Shown: positions 49,915-58,043 of the stretch, piece after piece
How positions within the stretch are numbered: position 1 is the stretch's first letter
How the letters are laid out: the number at the start of each line of letters is the position of its first letter
Assembly (NCBI GenBank): GCA_034436555.1
Contig: DAOTUU010000055.1
Location: forward strand, 87,279 to 151,278
Direction: 5' to 3'
Length of the DNA stretch: 64,000 bases
From: JAFMJV01 sp034436555
Lineage (GTDB): Bacteria > Chloroflexota > Limnocylindria > Limnocylindrales > CSP1-4
Notes under the pieces: model-generated
The model's input: only the letters and a program-made list of their open reading frames with translations
Databases searched by the model: none
Told to the model about the DNA's origin: nothing
Made by a program: the position numbers and the translations under genes

Positions 49915-52266
49915 TCACGATGCTGGATCCCTCAGCGTGAGCCGGCCCTTCGACGGCTGTCCCTGCGTGTCCTTGCCGGTCAGCAGCACGGTCAGGGTGC
50001 CTCGCTTCCGGGTGATCGTACCGGCGAGCTTCGACGTGCGGCCTTCCTGGGTGACGGACACCGTCAGGCGATCGCCGCGCAGCGTCCCCTTGGCTGGGAG
50101 GGTGCAGGTCCGGCCCTTGAAGCAGGCCGCATAGGTGGCCAGCTTCACCGATGGGTCCAGCACCAGGATGAAGCTCCCGGACCACGCGCCGGTCGCCGCG
50201 TCGAAGTCGGTGATCCTCAGCGACATGTCCGTGGTTGGCGCTGCCGGGATGGCCACCATCGTCCAGGTGCCCCGGATGTCGAAGTCGCCGCCCGTACCGA
50301 CCGTGTCGTCGTCCATGATCGTGACCGTGGCGGTCCCGGTGGCGATGTCCGCGCCCACCGGATCGGAGAGCTCCAGCCCGATGGTCTCGTCCTCCTCGCG
50401 GTCGGCATCGGCAGCGACCTCGAGGGTTACCGAAGCGGACGCCTGGCCCGGCGCGAACGTGACCTCCTGGCCGTCGATCGGCGTGTAGTCGCCGGGGGCG
50501 GCCGCGGTGCCGTCCCGGGTCGAGATCCGGACGCGCACCGGGGCGATCGGCGGACCGGACAGGCGGAGCTCCAGCGTCACGCCCGTGGTGCCCTTCCGTG
50601 TCGTGCCCTCGGGCGCCTCCACGTCATCGATCGAGACGCGGGGCGTCGTCTCGGACACCGCCGTGCAGGGGCCGATCGCGGAGACGCCCGCGTCACCCAC
50701 GGTGATGCCGTAGACGTGCCAGCCGGCGGAGAGCGGCGCGTCCAGCGCGAAGCGACCCACGCCGCCCTCGTCGATGGCGACCGCCACGGACCCCAGCCCG
50801 GTCACCATGGGCCCCTCGAGCTGGGCCAGGCAGGTGCCGTCACCGCCGATGGGCGCGCTGACCAGGGTGACCGTGACGTCGGCGCCCGGCTCGCCCTCGA
50901 CCGTGCCCTCCAGCGACCCGGATCGGGCGGCGTCGCCCGCCACGGCCTGGTCGATTGTCGGGGGCTCGGGTGCGCCCGGACCGCCCAGCGCGTCGCCCAC
51001 CTCGACCAGGAAGGCGACCCCGCGCTCGCCGGCCGCCCGCGGGTCGCCCAGGTCGTCCACGGCGCTCACCGAGGCGCCCAGGCTGTCCGCGCCCAGGGCC
51101 ACGGCCCGCACCGTCACAGCGAACGTCCGCGACCCGCCGATCTCCAGCGGGAACCCGACAGCGGGCACCGGGGGATCGACGCTGACGACCTCGAGGGGTG
51201 GTGCGGCCGACCCCTGGACCAGCACGGACGGGTCATCGAAGGTGACCGTGGGGAGCGACCCGGCCTCGCCTCCGCTGGCTCGCACCGTCACGTCCACCAC
51301 CTGCTCCTCGCCCAGGTCGATCGACGCGGCGCGGGGCGCGATCTCGATGGCCAGGTCCGGGCGGGCTTCGCCCACGATCGGGGCCGCGATGTCGTTCCCC
51401 GTGGGTCGCACGGAGACGTGCCGATAGCCCGACGGCCGGGACAGCAGGGGCGTGCCGGCGTCGCCGGCCGGGTCGGCCACGATCGTCCAATCGCCGCTGT
51501 CCACGGGCAGCCAGCCCTCGAACGTGCCCTCCAGGGAGTAGATGTTGCCGCCTCGCCGGAGCGTCACGCAGTCGGGCACCGGCGGCGTGGGCTGGCTCAG
51601 CACGGCTTCGTACCAGAACGGCTCCACGCACGCCGCGGCCACTGGGTTCGCGCCGGCGTGGACGGCATATCCGACGACGTCGTGGTTCAAGGCCAGGCGG
51701 CCGCCGCTCGTGTCGACCGGCGTCAGCTCGACCGGGTAGATCGACGGTGGGGTGTAGACGGCCCACATCTGGCTGGCCGAGGTGGGGTAGCTGCCGCGAT
51801 AGATCTGGCCGTAGACGACCTGGAAGATCTCACCGCGGTCGCCCACGAACGGCGGCGCGGATGTCATCGTGCAGTCGGCGTCCTCGCCGCCACACCCGTC
51901 CACCATGGTCAGCCCCTGCGTGAACGCGCCGGTACGCCACCGTGCCCCGTTCCTGACGCAGCCGAGGTCGCCGCAGAGCTCGTTCGGCTGGGGCCCGAAT
52001 CCCACGTCGCTCCCGCCCGGGATCGACAGGACGACCGCCTGGCCCCGCGGTACGGTGAGCACCGTGATGCCGCTGATCGGCCCGAACTGGTCGCCTCCGG
52101 CGGGTCGGCGGTACAGGCAGACTTGGTCCTGGATGAGAAACGAACCGGCCCGGAGGCATGCGTCGAGCGGCGGCGCCGGCGCGGCCGCCTGAGCGGGACT
52201 CGTGCCGACGACCCCGGCAAGGAAGGCGAGCGAGAACAACAGGGACCCAGGACGGGACCGGCGCAT
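49915..52266 (-). CDS. secreted Calx-beta-domain protein C
   Basis: A 783-residue exported protein from ATG 52266 (signal peptide MRRSRPGSLLFSLAFLAG... to SPAQAAAP). The order matches its paralogues: N-terminal domain (DACLRAGSF, QFGPISGI, VVLSIPGG, CGDLGC), WLPVDSGDW, two sandwich-like middle domains, Calx-beta domain (RVSIDDVEAPEGTT to TVTIMDDD, about residues 540-650) and C-terminal DIRGTW domain with paired cysteines (YAACFKGRTC). It stands alone with both the GTGGGAC element and palindromes upstream. Unknown function; probably cell-surface or secreted. Confidence 0.8.
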   Translation of the reverse strand: MRRSRPGSLLFSLAFLAGVVGTSPAQAAAPAPPLDACLRAGSFLIQDQVCLYRRPAGGDQFGPISGITVLTVPRGQAVVLSIPGGSDVGFGPQPNELCGDLGCVRNGARWRTGAFTQGLTMVDGCGGEDADCTMTSAPPFVGDRGEIFQVVYGQIYRGSYPTSASQMWAVYTPPSIYPVELTPVDTSGGRLALNHDVVGYAVHAGANPVAAACVEPFWYEAVLSQPTPPVPDCVTLRRGGNIYSLEGTFEGWLPVDSGDWTIVADPAGDAGTPLLSRPSGYRHVSVRPTGNDIAAPIVGEARPDLAIEIAPRAASIDLGEEQVVDVTVRASGGEAGSLPTVTFDDPSVLVQGSAAPPLEVVSVDPPVPAVGFPLEIGGSRTFAVTVRAVALGADSLGASVSAVDDLGDPRAAGERGVAFLVEVGDALGGPGAPEPPTIDQAVAGDAARSGSLEGTVEGEPGADVTVTLVSAPIGGDGTCLAQLEGPMVTGLGSVAVAIDEGGVGRFALDAPLSAGWHVYGITVGDAGVSAIGPCTAVSETTPRVSIDDVEAPEGTTRKGTTGVTLELRLSGPPIAPVRVRISTRDGTAAAPGDYTPIDGQEVTFAPGQASASVTLEVAADADREEDETIGLELSDPVGADIATGTATVTIMDDDTVGTGGDFDIRGTWTMVAIPAAPTTDMSLRITDFDAATGAWSGSFILVLDPSVKLATYAACFKGRTCTLPAKGTLRGDRLTVSVTQEGRTSKLAGTITRKRGTLTVLLTGKDTQGQPSKGRLTLRDPAS

Positions 52267-52316
52267 GGGGGCACCTCAGGGGACGACTCCGACGGTGGCC
52301 ATTGAACCGGCTGGGT

Positions 52317-52334
52317 GTCCCACGAACGTCCCAC
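52317..52334 (-). promoter_or_regulatory. GTGGGAC direct repeat upstream of Calx-beta protein C
   Basis: On the minus strand GTGGGAC-GTTC-GTGGGAC, two perfect heptamers with an 11 bp period, 50 bp before ATG 52266. Confidence 0.65.
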
Positions 52335-52358
52335 GATGCCCTCGCGGCCCCCATCGGC

Positions 52359-52510
52359 GGTCGACATGTCGACCGAGATCGCGGCTCGCCTCCCAGCGGC
52401 GGCCCATCACCCCGCCCCGCGGTCGACATGTCGACCGGCGCCCCAGCGCGCGGCCACCGGCCGATCCCGCCGGCGGCCCATCTCCCCGCCCCGCGGTCGA
52501 CATCTCGACC
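52359..52510. repeat. three GTCGACATGTCGAC palindromes
   Basis: GGTCGACATGTCGACC occurs at 52359-52374 and 52421-52436 (62 bp period) and, with the centre changed to ATCTCG, at 52495-52510 (74 bp). The linkers are GC-rich and share CGGCGGCCCATC. Located between the Calx-beta C promoter and the end of the PaiB-like gene; the 257 bp gap has no gene. Confidence 0.9.
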
Positions 52511-52523
52511 GGCGCCCCGAGGG

Positions 52524-53168
52524 TCAGGTCCGCGGCGACTCCCGGCGCATCTCGATGGCCACCGCCTGCTCCCGCGGCGACCCCGCCGCGAGTCCGGCCA
52601 CCACGCCCGCCACATCCTCGGCGATCCGGTTCTGGCTCAGCTTGCGCTTGGCTTCCAGGCGCGTGATGCGCAGCTCCAGGCCCACGATCGCGCGCAGCTG
52701 CCCCTCGATGTAGTCGCGCGGCGCGTCATCCACGGACCACGGGTGCGGCTGGCCGGCCTCATGTCGGTCCGACAGCCCGCGCACGTTCGCCTCCAGCCAG
52801 TCCGCCTCGTGGTGGATGGCGAGCGTCCCGTGCGCATGGACCGTGACGTAGTTCCAGGTGGGCACGTCGCGCCCGGTGCGCCGCTTCGTCTCGTACCAGC
52901 CGGGCGTGATGTACGCGTCCGGACCGTCAAGGATGGCCAGCGCCTCGACCGTGGCCGACGCGTCGCGCCACTGAGGGTTGCCGCGGCCCAGGTGGCCCCG
53001 CAGCACGCCGTGTGGTCCGACGGCTGGGTCGAACAGCATGGGCAGGATCGAGGCACGCAGACCATCCGCGCCCAGCGTCACCAGCGTCGCCGGCACCACC
53101 GCAGCGAGGCGCGCCAGTTCTGCGGAGGGATCGTCGACGAGGAAGCGGCCGTGGCTGGGCTGGTACAT
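52524..53168 (-). CDS. FMN-binding negative regulator family protein (PaiB-like)
   Basis: A 214-residue split-barrel flavin-binding protein. It begins MYQPSHGRFLVDDPSAELARL and carries the family landmarks GVLRGHLGRGNPQWR, AYITPGWYETKR, VPTWNYVTVHAHGTL and, near the C-terminus, AIVGLELRITRLEAKRKLSQNR. B. subtilis PaiB is a negative regulator, but most members are uncharacterised flavin/haem proteins. TAGCGT ends 8 nt before ATG 53168. No partner (PaiA-like acetyltransferase) gene is nearby. Confidence 0.88.
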   Translation of the reverse strand: MYQPSHGRFLVDDPSAELARLAAVVPATLVTLGADGLRASILPMLFDPAVGPHGVLRGHLGRGNPQWRDASATVEALAILDGPDAYITPGWYETKRRTGRDVPTWNYVTVHAHGTLAIHHEADWLEANVRGLSDRHEAGQPHPWSVDDAPRDYIEGQLRAIVGLELRITRLEAKRKLSQNRIAEDVAGVVAGLAAGSPREQAVAIEMRRESPRT

Positions 53169-53367
53169 GGACCGGAACGCTAGCACGCCGGCGCGGCTCC
53201 CAGGGTGCGGCGCCACCGTGTGGGCGGCTCCCCCGCGGCTACACTCCGGTTCTCCGCGATGTGCGAGTGGTACGCGGGTGGTGTGCGAGCGAGGTCGACG
53301 ATGCGGCACGCACGATCCATGCGCCGGGGGTCCCCGGCCGCGCCTGCGCCAGGAGATCGCCACGCTC

Positions 53368-53790
53368 GTGACCGTCTACGGGCAGCGGCAGCAGCTGGGA
53401 ATCCCGACGCCGGAGCTGTCGACCGTCGCGCGCAACGACCACCGCGACTACCTGGAGATCATCCTCAGGCCGCGCGTCGCGATGGCGTCGCGCGGATGCA
53501 CGGAGGCGGATGCCGCGCTCACCGCGTTCATCGAGTACGCGCGGTGGCGCCAGGTCGCGGGCCTGGGCGAGGACCCGGAGTTCGTCCCCTGCGGCGTGGA
53601 TTGGATCGTGCCGCAGCGACGGGCGGACCTGTATGTCCGGCTCTGTTTCCGTGAGGCGCATGCGTTCTGCGTGCGGACCGGCGACTTCCCAGGCTTCATC
53701 GGGCACATCGCGTCGATGTTCGTGCGAGCGGAGTACATGCTGGGCGCGGAGATCTCCCAGGAGCACCTGATCTCGCCCACGGGTACCTGA
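53368..53790 (+). CDS. conserved-looking hypothetical protein
   Basis: A 140-residue soluble protein when started at GTG 53368 (AGGAGA lies about 11 bp upstream); GTG 53278 is a longer alternative. Codon use is coding-like and the sequence is mixed alpha/beta (LEIILRPRVAMASRGCTEADAALTAFIEYARWRQ, then CGVDWIVPQRRADLYVRLCFRE and a C-terminal helix). It has no signal peptide and no domain I recognise. It stands between the divergent PaiB-like gene and the region before the convergent Calx-beta D gene. Confidence 0.5.
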   Translation: MTVYGQRQQLGIPTPELSTVARNDHRDYLEIILRPRVAMASRGCTEADAALTAFIEYARWRQVAGLGEDPEFVPCGVDWIVPQRRADLYVRLCFREAHAFCVRTGDFPGFIGHIASMFVRAEYMLGAEISQEHLISPTGT

Positions 53791-54096
53791 AGCGGTGAGG
53801 CCGGTGCCGCGTGACGGTCCTGTCCGACGACATCGACGAGGACCCCACGACTTCGAGCGGAAGGAGCGGTACGGCCTGGAGATCGCGCTGGAGTGGACGC
53901 CGGGGCCCGGTGCGTTCGGCATCTGCTCCACGGCGTCATGTCCCGGAGCACGTGCGTGCCGTCGGGTCAAGCATCACCCACCCAGACCTGCGTGCCGTCG
54001 GCGTCGTCATTCGCGATCGAGACGCGCAGGTCGCCGGGCTTGAGGGACCCGTCGGGGTCCACGGCAGCCGCACGCCCTGCCCGGTGCCTGAGCGCC
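53791..54096. other. 306 bp region without a convincing gene; possible gene relics
   Basis: On the plus strand coding-like residues (LSDDIDEDP, then after a shift of frame DFERKERYGLEIALEWTPG) run to about 53930. On the minus strand a 31-codon frame from GTG 54062 to 53967 reads VDPDGSLKPGDLRVSIAND and ends WVGDA. Neither has a start signal or full length, so both look like decayed fragments or chance. Confidence 0.35.
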
Positions 54097-56373
54097 TCAG
54101 CCAGCCGGATCCGCCAGCCGCATCGGGAGTGTGCCTGTCCGGCCGGCGCTGTCCTTGACCGTGAACGTCACGGCCAGGGCACCCTTCTTGCGGGCCACCT
54201 GGCCGGACATCGTGCCCGAGATCTCCTTGTTGCGACCCGTGAGCGTGAGACGTCGGCCCTCGAGCGAGCCGGACATCTGGATCTTCCCGACCTTCGGGAG
54301 GGTCAGCACCCCGACGACCCTGCCGGAGGCCGGGTCCTGATCCGTGATCACGAGTGTGGTCGCAGGGTCCTTGGTCCCCCGCCACGTGCCCCGCACGTCA
54401 AGCGTCGGGGTCGCGGCGGCGTCGTCATCGACGATGCGCGCGACCGCCGTGTCCTCGCCGGAGGCCAGGGTCGCCTGCTCGGGGTTCGAGAGCGTCACCC
54501 GGAACGTCTCATCCGCCTCCGCCTTCGCGTCCGCGATGACCGCGACCACCACCTGGCTCGCCGTCGATCCCGCAGGGATCTCGACGATCGCATCCAGGGC
54601 CGCGTAGTCGTCGGGTGCGACGGCCGTGTCGTCGGACGTGCGGACCGTGACCAGGACCGGTCGGTCGGTCGCACGGTCCAGCGCGATCCCCAGGACCGCC
54701 CGAGTCGTCCCGTCGTTGGTGCCCTCCACGATCTCCAGGTCACTGACGGACACGACCGGCAACGGTCCGTCCACGCGCCGGCACTCGCTCACATCCGACG
54801 TGGCCGGCCCGACGGCCGCGACCCCATAGACGTACTCGCCCTCTGCCAGCTCGCCATCCAGGGCGAACGCGCCCGCCCCCACATCGTCAAGCGAGACCGC
54901 CGTCGAACCCACGCGGCGCACGTCGGGCCCGTCCAGGCTCGGGACGCATCCGCCCTCCGGATTCGCGGGCGAGGTCCACACGGTGACGTCCATGCTGCCA
55001 CCCGGCGCACCGGTCACGGTGCCTTCCAGGCCATCTCCGGTCGGGTCGTCCACGGCGCGCGTCAGGATCGGCGCCTGGACTCCATCGCCGCCGCCGGGAT
55101 CGGCGCCGGGACCCACCACGACCTCGATTTGCCCGCCCTCCCCATCGCTGGTCGGCGTGTCGAGGTCGTCTCGCCCGCTGACCTGTGCGTTCACGCGCGC
55201 CGATCCGACGTCCGCCGCACGGAGCCGCACCGTCCAGGTGGCGAAGGCACCGGAGGTCAGATCGAACGGTTCCGCGGGTGCCCCCTCCGCGATCCCGACG
55301 ATCTCCAGCACGGGCGGGTCGCCCTGGATCACGGACAGGATCAGCGGGTCGGCGAACACGAGTTCGCGCAGCGCGCCCGCCTCCCCGTCGGCCGCGGTGA
55401 CCGTGACCCGGACGTCCTGCGTGGAACCCAGCGACATCTGCTCGGTCTGCGGGTGGACGGTGACCTGCGCGGTCGGCCGCCGCTCGGACACGAGCGCCAC
55501 CCGCTGATCGCGGTGGTCCTGGTCGACGCCGGCCGATCGGAATGGCGAGGGTCGGGCCAGCAGCGTCGCCCCTGGGTCACCCATCGGGGCGCCCACCACG
55601 ATCCACGAGCCGGAGTCGACCGGCAGGAGCCCCGCGAAGCCGTCGGTTCCGCCTGCGCGGTTGCCCACACGCTGTAGACGCACGCAGTCGGGGGAGGGCA
55701 GGGATGGCTCGAACCGGTCGCCCCACCACGCCCCGACGCACGCCGCGGTGGTGGCCGCGCTCCCCGCACGGACCGCGTAGGCAACGGCGTCGCGCCCGAG
55801 CGGCACGGGCGTCCCGTCGCTGGAGACGACATCGACGTCCAGCCGGGCCTGGCGCCGGGGAACATGCACCGCGAATGCCGTGCCCCGGTTCTGGGGATTC
55901 CGACCCAGGTACAGCTCCGCATACATCATGTCGTAGGTGCCACCGGTGCTGGGCCACACCCGCACCGTGCAGTCGCGGTCCGTCGCCCCGCAGCCCGCGA
56001 CATGCTCGAAGTACGTCTCGCCGCTGCTGCGCCAGAGGACGGAGTACGCGATGCACCCGAGGTCGCCGCAACTGACGGCCTCGCCCAGTGCACGGGGCGC
56101 ATCCACCCCATACGTGAACGTCAACGTGTCGCCCCACGCGGCCGTCCTGGGGCTCACCGAGGTGATTCGGCCGAACTGATTCCCCGCCCCGTTCGGCGCG
56201 TGGGCGCGCCCGCACGGATCATCCGGGGCCAGCGTCCAGCCACCCGCCGCGATGCACACATCCACCGGCGGCGGCTCGGCGGCACGGACCGACGCCGGCC
56301 GCCCCACCGGCCCCCACGGGATGGCGGACACCAGGAGCGCCATCAGCGCCAGCACCCTTGACCGCCCTGTCAT
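54097..56373 (-). CDS. secreted Calx-beta-domain protein D
   Basis: A 758-residue exported protein. ATG 56373 gives a good signal peptide (VLALMALLVSAIPW, cleavage near VRAAEPPP). It has the family N-terminal domain in a more diverged form (DVCIAAGGW, QFGRITSV, CGDLGC), LLPVDSGSW, middle domains, a Calx-beta domain (VVSVSDLEIVEGTNDGTTRA to VARIVDDDAA) and a C-terminal DVRGTW domain ending LPMRLADPAG. It is the most divergent of the four but keeps the upstream GTGGGAC element. Unknown function. Confidence 0.78.
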   Translation of the reverse strand: MTGRSRVLALMALLVSAIPWGPVGRPASVRAAEPPPVDVCIAAGGWTLAPDDPCGRAHAPNGAGNQFGRITSVSPRTAAWGDTLTFTYGVDAPRALGEAVSCGDLGCIAYSVLWRSSGETYFEHVAGCGATDRDCTVRVWPSTGGTYDMMYAELYLGRNPQNRGTAFAVHVPRRQARLDVDVVSSDGTPVPLGRDAVAYAVRAGSAATTAACVGAWWGDRFEPSLPSPDCVRLQRVGNRAGGTDGFAGLLPVDSGSWIVVGAPMGDPGATLLARPSPFRSAGVDQDHRDQRVALVSERRPTAQVTVHPQTEQMSLGSTQDVRVTVTAADGEAGALRELVFADPLILSVIQGDPPVLEIVGIAEGAPAEPFDLTSGAFATWTVRLRAADVGSARVNAQVSGRDDLDTPTSDGEGGQIEVVVGPGADPGGGDGVQAPILTRAVDDPTGDGLEGTVTGAPGGSMDVTVWTSPANPEGGCVPSLDGPDVRRVGSTAVSLDDVGAGAFALDGELAEGEYVYGVAAVGPATSDVSECRRVDGPLPVVSVSDLEIVEGTNDGTTRAVLGIALDRATDRPVLVTVRTSDDTAVAPDDYAALDAIVEIPAGSTASQVVVAVIADAKAEADETFRVTLSNPEQATLASGEDTAVARIVDDDAAATPTLDVRGTWRGTKDPATTLVITDQDPASGRVVGVLTLPKVGKIQMSGSLEGRRLTLTGRNKEISGTMSGQVARKKGALAVTFTVKDSAGRTGTLPMRLADPAG

Positions 56374-56447
56374 CGAAACCCTGATCCGGTCCACGCCGGT
56401 CCTCCAGCCAAGACGTATCCCTGACGCCGGGCAGTCTACAGAGCCAC

Positions 56448-56465
56448 GTCCCACCAGCGTCCCAC
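56448..56465 (-). promoter_or_regulatory. GTGGGAC direct repeat upstream of Calx-beta protein D
   Basis: On the minus strand GTGGGAC-GCTG-GTGGGAC, perfect heptamers with an 11 bp period, 74 bp before ATG 56373. No GTCGACATGTCGAC palindrome is present at this copy. Confidence 0.65.
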
Positions 56466-56529
56466 GGCCATCATCGCCGCCGTGCCCGCTCCCCGTCCGT
56501 GGCGCGCCGCCACAGCGGGCCTCGGACGC

Positions 56530-57297
56530 TCATCCATCGGCCGGGCCCATGACGGCGTCGTCGTACGTCATGCGGAGCTCCTGTCCGGGCAGCAGCACCT
56601 GGTAGCGATCGTCGTCCCAGTCGCCGTCCACGAGGCCGCGGACCAGGCGCAGGTCGGCCAGCACCTTCTCGAACCGCCAGCCGCGTTCGTCGGCCTCCGA
56701 CCGGGCGCGCGCCTCCGCCGTCGGGGAGGGCACGCCCACATCCAGGAACGCCCCCCGCTCGTAGCGCTCCGCCCAGGCGCCCATCGTCTCCATCAGGTAG
56801 GCGGCGTTCTGCTCACCGAACCGCCGGACGTACTCCTCGTGCGTGGCCTGGGCGTCCTCCGCCCGGGCGGCACCTCCCAGCAGCCAGCCCTTCAGCGCGT
56901 TGCCGCGGTCGATCTGGTCCGCCACATACCAGTACGTGCCCGGTGTCGCCTGGAACTCCCGGGCGAACCGCTCGCGACCGCCCAGGAAGATCGTGATGCA
57001 GTCGTGGGCCCGCGACAGGACCACCGGCACGTCGCGCGCGCGGATGCCCGCGGTGCCCCCGCCACACAGCCCGTACCCCAGCACGACCGCGTCGTATCCA
57101 GCGGGCACGGCGTCCACCTGCTCCTGGATGCGCTCGCGCAGCGTCAGAGGCGCCACGTGGAGCGCCGCGGACAGGTCCACCACGTCGACGATGTTGGGCG
57201 AGGTGGCCGCGGCGAGGTACATCGGCCGCAGCAGGATGTCGCAGGCGATCGCCCGGATGCGCAGCGGCCGGTCCGGGCGGATCCAGGGATCGGTCAT
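56530..57297 (-). CDS. DUF1638-type protein associated with corrinoid methyltransferases
   Basis: A 255-residue protein from ATG 57297 (ATG 57315 also possible). Family-like features are IRAIACDILLRPMYLAAA at the N-terminus, YDAVVLGYGLCGGGTAGI, VVLSRAHDCITIFLGGRERF and GTYWYVADQIDRGN. The conserved Cys and His residues suggest metal binding. DUF1638 proteins commonly accompany corrinoid proteins and UroD-type methyltransferases, as here, but the role is unknown. It is the third gene of the minus-strand methyltransferase operon, about 50 bp after the corrinoid protein. Confidence 0.75.
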   Translation of the reverse strand: MTDPWIRPDRPLRIRAIACDILLRPMYLAAATSPNIVDVVDLSAALHVAPLTLRERIQEQVDAVPAGYDAVVLGYGLCGGGTAGIRARDVPVVLSRAHDCITIFLGGRERFAREFQATPGTYWYVADQIDRGNALKGWLLGGAARAEDAQATHEEYVRRFGEQNAAYLMETMGAWAERYERGAFLDVGVPSPTAEARARSEADERGWRFEKVLADLRLVRGLVDGDWDDDRYQVLLPGQELRMTYDDAVMGPADG

Positions 57298-57346
57298 GAT
57301 GCGCCTGACGCGCACATGCGACGAGCCACGAGCGACGAGGCGGCGC

Positions 57347-58009
57347 TCAGACCGCGGCGGCCGCCGCGGAGCGCTGGCCCTCGGAGATCAGCTCGCGCGC
57401 CTTCATCACCGCGGCTGCGGCGTCTGGGGCCCAGCCGTCGGCACCCACCTGCTTCGCGAACTCGGGGGTCACGGGCGCGCCGCCCACGATGACCCGCAGG
57501 TGCTGGAGGTCATCGGCCGCACGGACCGCCTCCACCACGCCCTTCATGCCGCCCATCGTGGTCGTGAGCAGGGCGCTGATGCCGATGAGGTCGGCCTTGT
57601 GCTCGCGCGCGGCAGCCAGGAACTTCTCCGCCGACACGTTCGTGCCCAGGTCCACGACCCGGATGTTGCCGCCCTTCCACATCATCGCCACCAGGTTCTT
57701 GCCGATGTCGTGGAGGTCGCCCTTGATGGTGCCGATGACGGCGGTCGAGTCGGGCTGGATGCCGCCCGCGATGAGCAGCGGCTCCAGCAGCGCCACGGCG
57801 CCCTTCATGGCCCGCGCGCTGATGAGCATCTCCGGCACGAACAGCTCCTGGGCCGCGAACCGGGCGCCGACGACCTCCATCGCGTCGGTCATCCACTTGA
57901 GGATCGCGTCCGGGGGCACACCCTCGTCGATGCCCTCCTGGGTGATGCGCACGGCCGTGTCGCGGTCTCCGATCTCGACCGCGAGCTTGAGCGCCGGGAA
58001 GTCGGCCAT
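57347..58009 (-). CDS. corrinoid (B12-binding) methyl-carrier protein
   Basis: A 220-residue two-domain corrinoid protein. Residues ~1-85 form the helical cap (EGIDEGVPPDAILKWMTDAMEVVGARF, FVPEMLISARAMKGAVALLEPLL); the B12 domain carries the cobalt-ligating motif GDLHDIGKNLVAMM near residue 97, then VDLGTNVSAEKF, ALLTTTMGGMKGVVEAV and VGGAPVTPEFA. It carries a methyl group between the UroD-family enzyme encoded just upstream and a methyl-THF:corrinoid methyltransferase (probably the one at 43024). Confidence 0.92.
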   Translation of the reverse strand: MADFPALKLAVEIGDRDTAVRITQEGIDEGVPPDAILKWMTDAMEVVGARFAAQELFVPEMLISARAMKGAVALLEPLLIAGGIQPDSTAVIGTIKGDLHDIGKNLVAMMWKGGNIRVVDLGTNVSAEKFLAAAREHKADLIGISALLTTTMGGMKGVVEAVRAADDLQHLRVIVGGAPVTPEFAKQVGADGWAPDAAAAVMKARELISEGQRSAAAAAV

Positions 58010-58043
58010 CTCCGCTGTGTCTCCTTCGTCGGGGTTGGGGGGT

